A stretch of DNA of 16,844 nt from Alphaproteobacteria bacterium (GTDB lineage Bacteria; Pseudomonadota; Alphaproteobacteria; Rhizobiales; Aestuariivirgaceae), in contig JAPLOT010000193.1 in NCBI GenBank assembly GCA_026400595.1, positions 1 through 16,844 on the forward strand. Reading direction: 5' to 3'. The first letter of the stretch is position 1. Each line of letters opens with the position of its first letter. A model generated the notes under the pieces. That model was not told the origin of the DNA and ran no database searches. It was given only the letters and a program-made list of their open reading frames with translations. A program made the translations under genes and the position numbers. Below, piece after piece: positions 7,475 through 14,972 of this stretch.

Positions 7475-8460
7475 GTGAAGATCACCGCCTCAAGTCTGCG
7501 TCCGGCAATGCTGGCCGCCTGTCTTGTGCTGTCGCCGCTGGCCGCCGCCCAGACTGCCGCCCCCGATCCGCAACAGCTGGAAACCGTCGAACAGCAACTT
7601 GAGGGATCGAAGGCGGAGCAGGACCGGATTGCCGCTGAAGTGGCCGCGGCCATGCGCGAGCAGGACGAGATCGCCAGCCGGCTGATCGAGATCTTGCGCG
7701 ACTTGATGCACTCAAGACCGAAGTTTCGGCGCGCAAGCAGGCGCTGGCCGACGATATCCGGCGGCTTGAGACCTCGCGCGGCGAGATAGGCGGGTTGATC
7801 GCCCAGAAGAAGGAGCTGGTGGCGCGCGGCAATGCCGACCTCGAGAGCGAACGCAAGCGCGCCGAGAGGCTGGCTGCCAATGCCTCCAACCTCCGTCAGT
7901 TGCTGGCCGGCCTCGCCGCCGCCCGCGAAAAGGCAGAAGCCGAAACCAGGAAGAAGGCTGCCGATGCCGCCGCCGCCGCCCGGCGGCTTGAAGAGGAAAA
8001 GCGCCTTCCCAAGATCGCCTTCGCGCAGGCCAAGGGCCAGCTCAATCTGCCGGCCAAGGGCCAGATCCTGCGGCGCTTCGGCGATCCGGACGGGCTGGGG
8101 GGCAAGTCCCAGGGCCTGGTCATCAGCACCCGCAAGGGTGCCCAGGTCACGGCGCCGGCCGACGGCCAGGTGGAGTTCGCCGGGGCCTTCCGTTCATATG
8201 GCAAAGTTGTAATTTTGAATCCGGGCAGCGGCTATCGTATCCTGTTGGCCGGTCTGGAGGAAGTGACGGCAGCCACGGGGGAACGCCTGCGGGCCGGCGA
8301 GCCTGTCGGCCTGATGGGGGATGGCCCCTCTTCGGTCACACTTTTGGGTGATGTAGTGCAAAACGGCGAACCTGTGCTGTATATTGAGTTCCGGAACAGC
8401 ACCGAAGCCATCGATTCTGGTCCGTGGTGGACAGCAGCAAATAAAGAGGCGCGTGGATGA
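7475..8460 (+). pseudogene. envC: EnvC-like murein hydrolase activator (degenerate M23/LytM), frameshifted and shortened
   Basis: EnvC-type proteins sit in the periplasm and activate amidases that split septal peptidoglycan. The GTG at 7475 opens a signal peptide (MKITASSLRPAMLAACLVLSPLAAAQ) and a coiled coil that is clear to SRLIEI at about 7693. From about 7696 the coiled coil continues in another frame (ARLDALKTEVSARKQALADD) through ASNLRQLLAGL to the C-terminal LytM domain (LNLPAKGQILRRFG to DSGPWW). One missing G near 7694-7697 would restore the frame. The joined product, about 327 residues, also lacks a stretch of coiled coil usual for the family (often about 400 residues or more). The LytM domain lacks the zinc-binding histidines (LYIEFR where enzymes have an HxH), as in activators. 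The stop overlaps ctpA (ATGA). Either a true pseudogene or a sequencing or assembly error. Confidence 0.75.
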
Positions 8461-9803
8461 CGATGAAGAATAACTTGCGCAATGTCGGCTTGGTCGCGGC
8501 GGGCGCCGTGTCCGGCGTTCTCGCCTGGCACGCCTTCGGCGTCGCCGATGCCGCCTCCAATGCCAATACCTACAAGCAGCTCAATCTCTTTGGCGATGTG
8601 TTCGACCGCGTCCGCGCCGACTATGTCGAGCAGCCCGACGAGGCCAAGATGGTGGAAGCCGCCATCAACGGAATGCTCGCCTCGCTCGATCCGCATTCCA
8701 GCTTCATGAACGCCAAGCAGTTCGAGGACATGAGCGTCCAGACCCGCGGCGAGTTCGGCGGCCTCGGCATCGAGGTCACGATGGAGAACGGGGTCATCAA
8801 GGTGGTGTCGCCGATCGACGACACGCCGGCCTCGCGTGCCGGCATCATGGCCAATGACCTGATCGTCAAGATCGACGGCCAGGATATCCAGGGACTGACG
8901 CTGAACGAAGCGGTGGACAAGATGCGCGGCAAGGTGGGCGCGCCCATTACCATCACCGTCAAGCGCGGCCAACAGGACCCCTTCGACCAGAAGCTGGTGC
9001 GCGACCGTATCCGCGTCCAGTCGGTAAAGTACAATGTCGAGAACGGCGACATCGGATACATCCGCATCAGCTCCTTCACGGAGCAGACCCAGGAAGGCCT
9101 CGAGAAGGCCATGGCTGCCTTCGACAAGGAGGTTGGCGACAAGGTGAAAGGCTACATCATCGATCTGCGCAATGATCCGGGCGGCCTGCTCGACATGGCG
9201 ATCTCGGTGTCGGACAGCTTCCTTGATCGGGGCGAGATCGTATCCACCCGCGGGCGTCACGCCGACGAAACGCAGCGCTTCAATGCCCAGAAGGGCGACC
9301 TCGCCAAGGGTAAGCCGGTTGTCGTGCTGATCAATGGCGGTTCCGCCTCGGCCTCCGAGATCGTGGCCGGCGCCTTGCAGGACCACAAGCGTGCGACCGT
9401 CATCGGCACCCGCAGCTTCGGCAAGGGATCAGTACAGACCATCATCCCCCTCGGCGGGCAGGGCGCCCTGCGCCTGACCACGGCGCGCTACTACACGCCG
9501 GCCGGCCGCTCCATCCAGGCCAAGGGTATCGATGCCGACATCGTCATCGAGCAGGAACTGCCGCCCGAACTTCAGGGCAAGGACGTCTCGACCGAAGGCG
9601 AGGCCAGCCTCCGCGGCCATCTTTCCAATGAGGGTGGCGGCGAGGAAGGCGGCGGATCTTCGGCCTATGTTCCGCCCGACAAGGCCAAGGACATGCAGCT
9701 GAAAGCCGCCATCGACCTGCTCAATGGCGTCAAGGTCGTCTCCAACGTGAAGCCGCCGGAAAAAAAGCCGACGGATGGTGCTGAGACCACGACCGCCAAC
9801 TGA
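8457..9803 (+). CDS. ctpA: Carboxy-terminal processing protease CtpA (S41 family)
   Basis: Periplasmic, membrane-associated serine protease that trims or degrades envelope proteins, often peptidoglycan hydrolases. The 448 residues have an N-terminal signal or anchor (about 7-32), a PDZ domain (about 95-175, with GEFGGLGIEV and SPIDDTPASRAGI) and the S41 core: GDIGYIRISSF, IIDLRNDPGGLL, then catalytic Ser298 in GGSASASE, Lys323 in SFGKGSVQ and Gln327. A glycine/glutamate-rich stretch near 390-400 precedes a charged tail ending TDGAETTTAN. The ATG at 8457 overlaps the envC-like stop (ATGA), so its translation could suffer if that frame is broken. A strong hairpin follows at 9826-9853. Confidence 0.95.
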   Translation: MTMKNNLRNVGLVAAGAVSGVLAWHAFGVADAASNANTYKQLNLFGDVFDRVRADYVEQPDEAKMVEAAINGMLASLDPHSSFMNAKQFEDMSVQTRGEFGGLGIEVTMENGVIKVVSPIDDTPASRAGIMANDLIVKIDGQDIQGLTLNEAVDKMRGKVGAPITITVKRGQQDPFDQKLVRDRIRVQSVKYNVENGDIGYIRISSFTEQTQEGLEKAMAAFDKEVGDKVKGYIIDLRNDPGGLLDMAISVSDSFLDRGEIVSTRGRHADETQRFNAQKGDLAKGKPVVVLINGGSASASEIVAGALQDHKRATVIGTRSFGKGSVQTIIPLGGQGALRLTTARYYTPAGRSIQAKGIDADIVIEQELPPELQGKDVSTEGEASLRGHLSNEGGGEEGGGSSAYVPPDKAKDMQLKAAIDLLNGVKVVSNVKPPEKKPTDGAETTTAN

Positions 9804-9825
9804 CGAAATCCCGACGCATCATGAA

Positions 9826-9853
9826 ACACCCCGCCCGGAAACGGGCGGGGTGT
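9826..9853 (+). terminator. Hairpin terminator after ctpA
   Basis: ACACCCCGCCCG (9826-9837) and CGGGCGGGGTGT (9842-9853) form a perfect 12-bp stem capped by a GAAA tetraloop, 22 nt after the ctpA stop. Only CTGCATT follows, so the U-tract is weak, but the stem is strong. It separates ctpA from the next unit. Confidence 0.8.
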
Positions 9854-9880
9854 CTGCATTCCGGAAACTTGCGACCAGGG

Positions 9881-9896
9881 TTAACAGGCCGTTAAC
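9881..9896 (+). promoter_or_regulatory. Perfect CtrA-type box (TTAA-N7-TTAAC)
   Basis: TTAA at 9881-9884, seven nucleotides, then TTAAC at 9892-9896 exactly match the binding consensus of the alphaproteobacterial cell-cycle regulator CtrA. The box lies 51 nt before the deacetylase start and just upstream of a plausible -35 (TTGGGA at 9899-9904). A position near -46 suits activation. Confidence 0.6.
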
Positions 9897-9898
9897 GG

Positions 9899-9947
9899 TT
9901 GGGACTCCACAGTTGAGCCAATCGAATCACGAGATCACCCGAGAGTC
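9899..9947 (+). promoter_or_regulatory. Candidate promoter with three GANTC (CcrM-type) sites
   Basis: TTGGGA (9899-9904) and TCGAAT (9922-9927) form a -35/-10 pair with 17-nt spacing. GACTC (9903-9907), GAATC (9924-9928) and GAGTC (9943-9947) are GANTC sites, the recognition sequence of the alphaproteobacterial methyltransferase CcrM. One overlaps the -35, one the -10, and one abuts the start codon. Confidence 0.45.
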
Positions 9948-11105
9948 ATGCCCCGCGACGAATTGCGGCAACCCCTTCGCAAGCGATCCCTGTCCGAGCG
10001 CCTCTGGGCCAAGCGGCCGGGTGCGCTGGCCACTACATCCGTCGTACTCGCCGTCACGGTGGCGGGCGGTGCCATCTGGCTGTCGCGCATTCCCCATCCC
10101 TTCGCCGGCGAGCCGGTTGTAATCGCGGCCATCCCGCCGGCCGAGGAGCTGAAGACATCGTCGACCACGCCGGACGCGGCTGCCGAGGACAACGCCCCGG
10201 CAGATGAGACCGCGGAGACCGTTGTGGAGGCCGAGGAAGCGCCGCCGAAGGATTACTCGCAGGAAGCCGCCATCATCATGGCGACGCACAGGCCGCTCAA
10301 GGCCGCGCCGATTGCCGATGTCATGGAGCAGAGTCCGGACGGACCGCTGCCCCGCGTCTCGAAGCAGGGCCGCAAGCCGTCCGATGTCTATGCCCAGGTC
10401 ACGCCCACCGCTGTCATCACCTCGGCCCGGCCCAAGATCGCCATCCTGCTCGGCGGCATGGGCATCAACCAGCGCCTGACCCAGAAGGCGATCAAGGAGC
10501 TTCCAGGCGACATCAGCTTCGGCTTTGCGCCCTTTGGCGAGAACCTGCAGGCGCAGGTCAACAGGGCGCGCGCCAAGGGTCACGAGGTCATGCTTCAACT
10601 GCCGCTCGAACCGCCGGGCTATCCGGGAATCAACCCCGGTCCGCAGACACTGCTGTCCGATGCGCCGGAGGAAGAGAACATCAAGTCGCTCCGCTGGATG
10701 CTCAGCCGCTTTGCGGGCTTCACCGGCATCACCAACTACATGGGCGGCCGGTTCCTGGCCGTACCCGACAGTTTGGCACCGGTGATGAAGGAACTGAAGA
10801 AACGCGGCTTGGTCTATCTCGAGGATGGCTCGGTCGCCCAGAGCACGGCGCCGGCCATCGCACAGGAAACCGGACTGCCCATGCGGCGGGCCAGCATGGT
10901 GATCGACGCCAAACCCGATGCCGAAAGCATCCGCGCCGCGCTCGACGAACTGGTGCGGGAAGCCGAGAAGAATGGCTTCGCAATCGGGATCGGCGCCGGC
11001 CTGGAAGTCACCATCGAGACGGTCGGGGAGTTTGCCCGCGAGCTCCAGGAGAGAGGCGTGCTGCTGGTCCCGATCAGTGCCACCTTCAAGGGCCAGATGG
11101 GCTGA
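9948..11105 (+). CDS. Divergent polysaccharide deacetylase family protein (membrane-anchored)
   Basis: Member of the divergent polysaccharide deacetylase family (YibQ type, PF04748), which commonly follows ctpA in alphaproteobacteria; its substrate is not settled. The 385-residue protein has a basic N-terminus (RKRSLSERLWAKRPG), one membrane segment (about 25-46), an acidic Ala/Glu/Pro-rich linker (about 56-95) and the catalytic-fold domain (about 160-383): KIAILLGGMGIN, FAPFGENLQAQVNRARAKGHEVMLQLPLEPPGYP, NPGPQTLLSD, GITNYMGGRF. The first motif has GG where many classical members have an aspartate pair; I recall alphaproteobacterial members showing the same. Probably faces the periplasm. The ATG at 9948 has only a weak upstream GAGAG. 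Its stop overlaps rppH by 1 nt (TGATG). Confidence 0.9.
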   Translation: MPRDELRQPLRKRSLSERLWAKRPGALATTSVVLAVTVAGGAIWLSRIPHPFAGEPVVIAAIPPAEELKTSSTTPDAAAEDNAPADETAETVVEAEEAPPKDYSQEAAIIMATHRPLKAAPIADVMEQSPDGPLPRVSKQGRKPSDVYAQVTPTAVITSARPKIAILLGGMGINQRLTQKAIKELPGDISFGFAPFGENLQAQVNRARAKGHEVMLQLPLEPPGYPGINPGPQTLLSDAPEEENIKSLRWMLSRFAGFTGITNYMGGRFLAVPDSLAPVMKELKKRGLVYLEDGSVAQSTAPAIAQETGLPMRRASMVIDAKPDAESIRAALDELVREAEKNGFAIGIGAGLEVTIETVGEFARELQERGVLLVPISATFKGQMG

Positions 11106-11602
11106 TGCCGTCGCATCCCGAGATCACCGCCTACCGGCCCTGCGTCGGCGCCATGCTGATCAACCGTGAAGGGCTGGTGTGGATCGGCCGCCGCTTCGAC
11201 AAGCAGAACGACGAGGGCAAGGGCCAGTGGTGGCAGATGCCGCAGGGCGGCATCGACAAGGACGAGAATCCCGGTCCCGCGGCCTTGCGCGAGCTGGCCG
11301 AGGAAACCGCCGTCACCTCCGCCGCGATCATCGCCGAATCGCCGGAATGGTACACCTACGACCTGCCCGATCATCTCATCGGCAAATCCTGGAAGGGCAA
11401 ATACCGCGGACAAACGCAGAAGTGGTTCGCCCTGCGCTTCCTGGGCGATGACAGCGAAATCAATCTCGCGCCGCCCGGGCACAAGCAGGAATTCGACCAG
11501 TGGCGCTGGGCGCGCATGGACGAGATTCTCGACATCATTGTGCCGTTCAAGCGGCCGGTCTATGAGCGCGTGATCGCAGACTTCAGGCATCTCGGCGCGT
11601 GA
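11105..11602 (+). CDS. rppH: RNA pyrophosphohydrolase RppH (Nudix)
   Basis: Removes pyrophosphate from the 5' triphosphate end of RNA, which starts 5'-end-dependent mRNA decay by RNase E. The 165-residue protein has the RppH start YRPCVGAMLINREGLVWIGRR and WQMPQGGIDKDE, then a Nudix box at residues 48-70. It fits GX5EX7REUXEEXGU except that the late glycine is Ala69 (EETAV instead of EETGV). The metal-binding glutamates are intact, so activity is likely. The C-terminal QEFDQWRWARMDEI and VPFKRPVYERV are family-typical. The ATG at 11105 shares one base with the upstream stop, and its own stop overlaps the HAD gene start (GTGA), so three genes are coupled. Confidence 0.95.
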   Translation: MPSHPEITAYRPCVGAMLINREGLVWIGRRFDKQNDEGKGQWWQMPQGGIDKDENPGPAALRELAEETAVTSAAIIAESPEWYTYDLPDHLIGKSWKGKYRGQTQKWFALRFLGDDSEINLAPPGHKQEFDQWRWARMDEILDIIVPFKRPVYERVIADFRHLGA

Positions 11603-12261
11603 GCTTCCAACACTTCATCTTCGACTGCGACGGCGTGCTCGTCGACAGCGAACCGCTGTCGATGCGGGTCGACGTGGCAATCCTCGCCGAGAATGGCATC
11701 CGCATGAGCGAGCACGCGGCGCATGCGCGCTTCGTGGGCAAGACCTTTGCCGCCATGATCGAGGAAATTGAACGCGAGCACGGCGTGCGCTTTCCTGCCG
11801 ACGCCAGCGCCCAGAAAGACCGGCGCCTGCTCGAGCTCTATGAGCGGGAGCTGAAGCCGGTCGCCGGGATCTCCGAAGCCCTTGCGGCCCTGCCGCGCGC
11901 GGTTCACAGCGTTGCCTCGAACAGTCCGGAGGAGCGCGTCGCCACCGCGCTGCGGGTGGCGGGGCTCGAGCCTTGGTTCGGCCGCATCACCACCTTCGAG
12001 CATGTCGCCAACGGCAAACCGGCGCCCGACGTCTTCATCGAATCCGCGCGGCGCGCCGGATTCCGGCCGGAAGACTGCCTGGTCGTCGAGGACAGCGTCA
12101 CTGGCGTCACCGCGGCTGCCCGCGCCGGCTGCGCCGTGCTGGGCTTCACCGGAACCCATCCCGATCCGCAGGCCCATGCCGCCCGCCTCGCCGCTGCCGG
12201 CGCACAGAAAACATTTACCGACATGCGCGATCTGCCGATACTTGCCAAAACATTCCTTTGA
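11599..12261 (+). CDS. HAD-superfamily hydrolase (subfamily IA, beta-phosphoglucomutase-like)
   Basis: Haloacid-dehalogenase-type phosphatase or phosphomutase of 220 residues; the substrate cannot be told from sequence. All four motifs are present: FDCDGVLVDSEP with nucleophile Asp9 and acid/base Asp11, Ser107 in SVASNS, Lys140 in GKPAP and the acidic pair E164-D165 in VVEDSVTG. The helical cap lies between about residues 16 and 85. The GTG at 11599 overlaps the rppH stop (GTGA); no independent promoter is seen. Its stop TGA lies inside a TTGACA hexamer that is probably the -35 of the helicase promoter. It could equally be a phosphoglycolate-phosphatase-like enzyme. Confidence 0.88.
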   Translation: MSFQHFIFDCDGVLVDSEPLSMRVDVAILAENGIRMSEHAAHARFVGKTFAAMIEEIEREHGVRFPADASAQKDRRLLELYERELKPVAGISEALAALPRAVHSVASNSPEERVATALRVAGLEPWFGRITTFEHVANGKPAPDVFIESARRAGFRPEDCLVVEDSVTGVTAAARAGCAVLGFTGTHPDPQAHAARLAAAGAQKTFTDMRDLPILAKTFL

Positions 12262-12286
12262 CATTGCGCTGCAACACGCCCATATG
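12258..12286 (+). promoter_or_regulatory. Candidate sigma-70 promoter of the helicase gene
   Basis: A perfect -35 hexamer, TTGACA at 12258-12263, overlaps the HAD stop codon. Seventeen nucleotides on lies CATATG (12281-12286), a fair -10 match; TATGAC at 12283-12288 is an alternative. Transcription from here would give a 5' leader of about 175 nt before the helicase. Confidence 0.55.
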
Positions 12287-12322
12287 ACCGTCATCGTCTT
12301 CGGTCCCTTGCAAGGAATGACG
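12284..12322 (+). promoter_or_regulatory. Nested palindromes in the helicase leader
   Basis: ATGAC-C-GTCAT (12284-12294) is a perfect 11-nt dyad. CGTCAT (12289-12294) can also pair with ATGACG (12317-12322), enclosing the palindrome CCTTGCAAGG (12306-12315). These are mutually exclusive foldings at the start of the putative transcript. Function unknown. Confidence 0.3.
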
Positions 12323-12336
12323 TGAGGCCCCTCGGG

Positions 12337-12349
12337 TGGCCATTCGGAC
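12337..12349 (+). repeat. 13-bp direct repeat, copy 1
   Basis: TGGCCATTCGGAC, repeated exactly at 12424-12436, 87 bp downstream. It is followed by CTTCCGAACATG at 12357-12368, so TTCGGA (12343-12348) and TCCGAA (12359-12364 region) form an inverted repeat. Confidence 0.65.
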
Positions 12350-12423
12350 CGGACGATCTTCCGAACATGCCTTTCACGTGGGTCTGTTTACGCGCCCTCC
12401 AGGCTTTGCGCGATTCCCGCGCA

Positions 12424-12436
12424 TGGCCATTCGGAC
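12424..12436 (+). repeat. 13-bp direct repeat, copy 2
   Basis: Exact second copy of TGGCCATTCGGAC. Like copy 1 it is followed by TTCCGAA and an ATG (here TTCCGAAACATG, the ATG being the chosen helicase start). The block may be a duplicated regulatory element or a partial tandem duplication of the old gene start. Confidence 0.65.
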
Positions 12437-12467
12437 ATGGTTCGCGCGTTCCCCACCGTTCCGAAAC

Positions 12468-13853
12468 ATGAAAGAATCGAACTTGACCACCTTTAGCGAA
12501 CTGAAACTCTCCGAACCCATTCTCAAGGCGCTTGCCGCCGAGGGCTATGAGACCCCGACCCCCATCCAGGCGAAGTCCATTCCGAGCCTGCTCGAAGGCC
12601 GCGACCTGCTGGGCATTGCCCAGACCGGCACCGGCAAGACGGCCGCCTTTGCGCTGCCGATCCTCGAGCACCTGGCCAAGAAGACCGAGCGCCCGGCGCG
12701 CGGTACCGTGCGTGCGCTGATCCTGGCGCCGACGCGCGAACTCGCCTCGCAGATCTCCGACTCCTTCCGCACCTACGGCAAGAACCTGCGCGTCTCGCGC
12801 GCCGTGGTCTTCGGCGGCGTCGGTATCGGCAAGCAGATCGAGATCCTGCGCGGCGGCATCGACGTTCTCGTGGCCACGCCTGGCCGCCTCGTCGATCTCA
12901 TCGAACGCAAGGCCGTGACCCTGTCCAAGGTCGAGATCTTCGTCCTCGATGAAGTCGACCAGATGCTGGACCTCGGCTTCATCCACGCCATCCGCAAGCT
13001 CACCGCCATGCTGCCCAAGCAGCGCCAGAACCTCTTCTTCTCGGCCACCATGCCGAAGGAGATCGCTGGCCTTGCCGACGCGCTGCTCAGCAATCCCGTC
13101 CGTGTCGAAGTGGCGCCCGTCGCCACCACGGCCGAAAGGGTGAACCAGGCCGTGATCCACGTCGATCCCGCCAACAAGGTGAAGCTGCTGGCCGAGCTGC
13201 TCAAGGACAACAACATGACGCGCACGCTCGTCTTTACACGGACGAAGCACGGCGCCGACAAGGTCATGAAGCACCTGTCCGCCGGAGGCTTCACGGCCGC
13301 GGCCATCCACGGCAACAAGTCGCAGGCCAACCGCGAGAAGGCGCTGGCCGGCTTCAAGGCGGGCAAGATCCTGGTGCTGGTCGCCACCGACATCGCGGCG
13401 CGCGGCATCGACGTCGACGGCGTCAGCCACGTGGTGAACTACGACCTGCCCTTCGTGCCGGAATCCTATGTGCATCGCATCGGCCGCACCGCGCGTGCGG
13501 GTGCCACGGGCGAAGCCATCGCCTTCTGTACGCCGGAAGACCGTCCGCTGCTGCGCGACATCGAGAAGACCATCCGTCAACCGGTTCCGGTGAAGGAGCA
13601 TGCGCTTGGTCTCAAGAACGTGCCAGCGCTGGCACCGACCCACGGCTGGAATCCGATGGGCAAGGGCAAGCCGGGGCAGAAGCCCGGCGGCAACCGCAAT
13701 CGCAACCACGGCAAGCCCCAGGGCCAGAAGGCCCAGGGCAGCGGCAAGCCCACGCCACATCGCAAGGGCCAGAGCGCCAATGGCGGCCAGGGCGCGCCCC
13801 GCCGCTCCGGCGGCGGCAGCTGGATGACGCAGATCGGCCAGAAGCAGGCCTGA
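12468..13853 (+). CDS. DEAD-box-type ATP-dependent RNA helicase (motif II is DEVD)
   Basis: RhlE-like RNA helicase of 461 residues, probably unwinding rRNA or mRNA structure during ribosome assembly or cold stress. From the ATG at 12468: Q motif around TTFSELKLSEPILKAL and TPIQAKSIP (7-39), motif I AQTGTGKT (51-58), PTRELASQ (88-95), TPGRL (137-141), motif II DEVD (161-164), SAT (192-194), then ATDIAARGID and YVHRIGRTARAG in the second RecA domain. The C-terminal tail (about 390-461) is rich in Gly, Lys, Gln, Asn and Arg, typical RNA-binding disorder. Start choice is uncertain: a TTG at 12483 would begin at MTTFSEL, the usual family start; a GTG at 12336 would add 44 residues unlike the family. 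A terminator follows. Confidence 0.92.
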   Translation: MKESNLTTFSELKLSEPILKALAAEGYETPTPIQAKSIPSLLEGRDLLGIAQTGTGKTAAFALPILEHLAKKTERPARGTVRALILAPTRELASQISDSFRTYGKNLRVSRAVVFGGVGIGKQIEILRGGIDVLVATPGRLVDLIERKAVTLSKVEIFVLDEVDQMLDLGFIHAIRKLTAMLPKQRQNLFFSATMPKEIAGLADALLSNPVRVEVAPVATTAERVNQAVIHVDPANKVKLLAELLKDNNMTRTLVFTRTKHGADKVMKHLSAGGFTAAAIHGNKSQANREKALAGFKAGKILVLVATDIAARGIDVDGVSHVVNYDLPFVPESYVHRIGRTARAGATGEAIAFCTPEDRPLLRDIEKTIRQPVPVKEHALGLKNVPALAPTHGWNPMGKGKPGQKPGGNRNRNHGKPQGQKAQGSGKPTPHRKGQSANGGQGAPRRSGGGSWMTQIGQKQA

Positions 13854-13874
13854 CGCCTGCCGCATCGATTGGAG

Positions 13875-13901
13875 AATGGCCGGGCTTGCCCGGCCATTTT
13901 C
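13875..13901 (+). terminator. Intrinsic terminator after the helicase gene
   Basis: AATGGCCGGG and CCCGGCCATT (13875-13898) form a perfect 10-bp stem with loop CTTG, extended by weaker pairs, and run into TTTTCGTTT. It lies 22 nt after the helicase stop. Confidence 0.9.
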
Positions 13902-13912
13902 GTTTGGTGCTC

Positions 13913-13941
13913 TTGTGAGGGTGGCGCAGCGCTGGCTAAAT
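13913..13941 (+). promoter_or_regulatory. Candidate promoter of the ureohydrolase gene
   Basis: TTGTGA (13913-13918) and CTAAAT (13936-13941) are separated by 17 nt, just after the helicase terminator and 25 nt before the start codon. The leader would be short. Match to consensus is moderate. Confidence 0.4.
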
Positions 13942-13965
13942 GAGCGCTTTCGGGAGGAACTCTGC

Positions 13966-14916
13966 ATGGTTGACAAGCCGGATCTCGCCTTTGCAGGCGG
14001 GCCCGTGATGGGCATGGGCTACGAGCCGACCTACAGCGGCGCCACCAGCCTGTTTCGCAGGCCCTACAGCCGCGACCTGCGCGGTGTCGACATGGTGGCC
14101 TGGGGCATTCCCTACGATCTGAGCGTCACCAATCGCGGCGGCTGCCGCTTCGGGCCGCGCGGTATCCGCGCGGCGTCCACCAATCTCGCCTGGTTCGGCG
14201 GGCCCTGGCCCTGGGGCTTCGATCCCTTCGCCACCTTGCGCATGGTCGACTACGGCGATTGTTCCTTTGATCCGGGATTCCCGATGGATATTGCGGCCAG
14301 CATCGAATCCGAGGCGTCCACGATTCTCGAGAGCGGCGCCTTCCTTTTCTCCATGGGGGGCGACCATTCCGTCACCGCGCCGCTGCTTCGGGCGCAGGCG
14401 GAGCGCCATGGCCCCATCGCGCTGATCCAGATCGACGCGCATTCCGACACCTGGGCTGAGCCGGTGCGGCGTATCGACCATGGGACGATGTTCTACCACG
14501 CGGCGCAGGACGGGATCATCGACGTCGCCCACTCGGTGCAGGCGGCGATCCGCACGCTGAATGACGAGACCCATGGCTTCACGGTGCTCGACGCCGCCTT
14601 CGTCCATCGCAACGGGCCGGAGGCGACGGCCGAACGGATCTGCAGCATCGTCGGCGACCGCCCGGCCTATCTCACCTTCGACATCGATGCGCTCGACCCG
14701 GCCTTCGCGCCGGGCACCGGCACGCCGGTCTGCGGTGGGCTTTCCTCCTGGCAGGCGCAGGAGATCGTGCGCAACCTGAAGACGGTCAATCTGGTGGGTG
14801 CCGATCTGGTGGAGGTCTCGCCGCCCTTCGACCATGCCGAGATCACGGCGTTGGCCGGGGCCTCGCTGCTGCTCGACATGATCTGCCTCCGGGCCTGGCA
14901 GCTCAGCCGGCGCTAA
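13966..14916 (+). CDS. speB: Agmatinase-family ureohydrolase
   Basis: Manganese-dependent ureohydrolase of 316 residues, most like agmatinases, which split agmatine into putrescine and urea; guanidinobutyrase or a related amidinohydrolase is also possible. Metal-binding motifs are all present: GGDHSVT with His134, DAHSDTW with Asp157, His159 and Asp161, and FDIDALDP with Asp239 and Asp241, followed by the substrate-loop APGTGTP. The N-terminal GIPYDLSVTNRGGCRFGPRGIR is also typical. The ATG at 13966 has a strong GGAGGA at 13953-13958. A longer in-frame start at 13876 would lie within the terminator stem and is rejected. It appears to be a single-gene unit with its own promoter. Confidence 0.85.
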   Translation: MVDKPDLAFAGGPVMGMGYEPTYSGATSLFRRPYSRDLRGVDMVAWGIPYDLSVTNRGGCRFGPRGIRAASTNLAWFGGPWPWGFDPFATLRMVDYGDCSFDPGFPMDIAASIESEASTILESGAFLFSMGGDHSVTAPLLRAQAERHGPIALIQIDAHSDTWAEPVRRIDHGTMFYHAAQDGIIDVAHSVQAAIRTLNDETHGFTVLDAAFVHRNGPEATAERICSIVGDRPAYLTFDIDALDPAFAPGTGTPVCGGLSSWQAQEIVRNLKTVNLVGADLVEVSPPFDHAEITALAGASLLLDMICLRAWQLSRR

Positions 14917-14972
14917 TCCTGCCGACGCATTCCAAATCCCGTCTGGACGTGTTATCGGGCGGCCACTGTCAC

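Noticed and set aside
12336..12467. N-terminal extension of the helicase from the GTG at 12336
   Set aside because: The added 44 residues contain the repeated MAIRT from the DNA repeat and do not resemble the family; more likely 5' leader.
13876..13965. Upstream start for the ureohydrolase at 13876
   Set aside because: It lies inside the helicase terminator stem; the ATG at 13966 has a strong ribosome binding site and the usual protein start.
12291..14015. 574-codon open frame on the minus strand opposite the helicase
   Set aside because: It is the high-GC shadow of the helicase frame, crosses the terminator, and its residues show no recognisable domain; the plus strand has a full helicase.
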